Assembly (NCBI GenBank): GCA_002403445.1
Contig: DHHU01000003.1
Location: 7,326-13,136 of the forward strand
DNA: 5,811 nt
From: Salinisphaeraceae bacterium UBA4764
GTDB taxonomy: Bacteria > Pseudomonadota > Gammaproteobacteria > Nevskiales > Salinisphaeraceae
Reading direction: 5' to 3'
Numbering within the stretch: the stretch's first letter is position 1; each line of letters starts with the position of its first letter. Positions 5,296 to 5,811 of the stretch are shown in pieces. Under the pieces are notes generated by a model. It worked only from the letters and a program-made list of their open reading frames with translations. It was not told the origin of the DNA and searched no databases. Both the position numbers and the translations under genes were made by a program.

Positions 5296-5811
5296 ATGCT
5301 GACTCTCAAAAACATTTCGTTGGCCTACGGGCCGACCCCCCTGCTCGACAACGCCCAAATCACCCTGCGGCGCGGCGAACGTGTCGCGTTGGTGGGCCGC
5401 AACGGCACCGGCAAGTCGACCCTGCTTCGGATCATCGCCGGTGAACTCGAACCCGACCAGAAGTCAATCGAATCCGGAGGTGACATTCGTATCGCACGCC
5501 TGACGCAAGACGTGCCGCCGGACACGGCGGGCAGCGTCTACGACGTCGTGGCGGCCGGCCTAGGTGAAATCGGCAACGCACTCGCGCGCTTCCACGAACT
5601 GACTGCGCGGCTATCGGCAGGCGAGGATGTGATGGACGCATTCACTGAGGCTCAAGCCAAAGTCGAGGCCGCCGGGGGCTGGACCCTGGCCACACGCGTT
5701 GAGACCACGGTTTCGCGGCTGGCTCTGAACGCCGACGCCCAGTTCGAACACCTCTCCGGTGGCCAGCAACGCCGGGTATTGCTGGGTCGGGCTCTGGTCC
5801 AAGATCCGGAT
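5296..5811 (+). CDS. uup: Uup-type ABC-F ATPase, N-terminal part (runs off window)
   Basis: The first 172 residues of a soluble ABC-F protein; family members carry two ABC ATPase domains, have no membrane part, and act on ribosomes or (for Uup) influence precise transposon excision and branched DNA. Visible are the A-loop region Tyr11, the Walker A motif GRNGTGKST at 34-42, a Q-loop-like LTQDVPPDT starting near residue 73, and the ABC signature LSGGQQRR at 153-160. The window ends at ALVQDPD, immediately before the expected Walker B and ABC-F linker. The VYDVVAAGLGEIG segment between Q-loop and signature resembles Uup more than EttA or YheS. The ATG at 5296 is the first that yields the conserved MLTLKNISLAYG beginning. 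No convincing Shine-Dalgarno precedes it. Divergent from rmuC. Full-length Uup is about 630 residues, so most of the gene is missing here, and assignment within ABC-F is less certain than the family. Confidence 0.85.
   Translation, partial: MLTLKNISLAYGPTPLLDNAQITLRRGERVALVGRNGTGKSTLLRIIAGELEPDQKSIESGGDIRIARLTQDVPPDTAGSVYDVVAAGLGEIGNALARFHELTARLSAGEDVMDAFTEAQAKVEAAGGWTLATRVETTVSRLALNADAQFEHLSGGQQRRVLLGRALVQDPD

Noticed and set aside
5089..5358. In-frame 90-codon N-terminal extension of rmuC
   Set aside because: It crosses the AT-rich promoter region and the palindrome, overlaps the start of uup by about 60 bases, and would bury the hydrophobic N-terminal anchor typical of RmuC.

Overview
The window reads as ordinary chromosome of a moderately GC-rich gammaproteobacterium. 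The evidence is an RmuC, a Uup-type ABC-F ATPase and a MoeB with an N-terminal rhodanese domain, an arrangement I associate with Xanthomonadales-like and related gammaproteobacteria. The genus cannot be fixed from the sequence. Nothing suggests a phage, a plasmid, an insertion sequence or a CRISPR array.

Layout. Bases 1-175 are non-coding, with two inverted repeats. Bases 176-1261 (+) encode a secreted-N-terminus membrane protein combining a periplasmic amino-acid-binding fold with a potassium-channel pore (a GluR0-like prokaryotic glutamate receptor). Bases 1262-1589 form a 328-base gap with two further inverted repeats, a doubtful 31-codon minus-strand ORF and the start region of the next gene. 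Bases 1590-2474 (+) encode a DUF815-family P-loop ATPase. After a 92-base convergent gap come two minus-strand genes transcribed as rmuC (5088-3724) then a rhodanese-MoeB protein (3718-2567), only 5 bases apart and probably one operon. Bases 5089-5295 are a divergent promoter region with a perfect TATAAT and a 13-base palindrome. From 5296 (+) a Uup-type ABC-F ATPase runs off the end of the window, cut just after its ABC signature motif.

Functionally the genes are mixed: a ligand-gated K+ channel, an ATPase of unknown role, sulfur-carrier activation for molybdopterin (or a related pathway), a genome-maintenance factor and a DNA/ribosome-associated ABC-F ATPase. Apart from the rmuC-moeB pairing I see no evidence that they form one pathway, and I found no convincing undescribed system. 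The items most worth a second look are the GluR0-like channel, the unusual translation start of the DUF815 gene (three-codon leader ORF or leaderless transcript), and the palindrome shared by the divergent rmuC and uup promoters.
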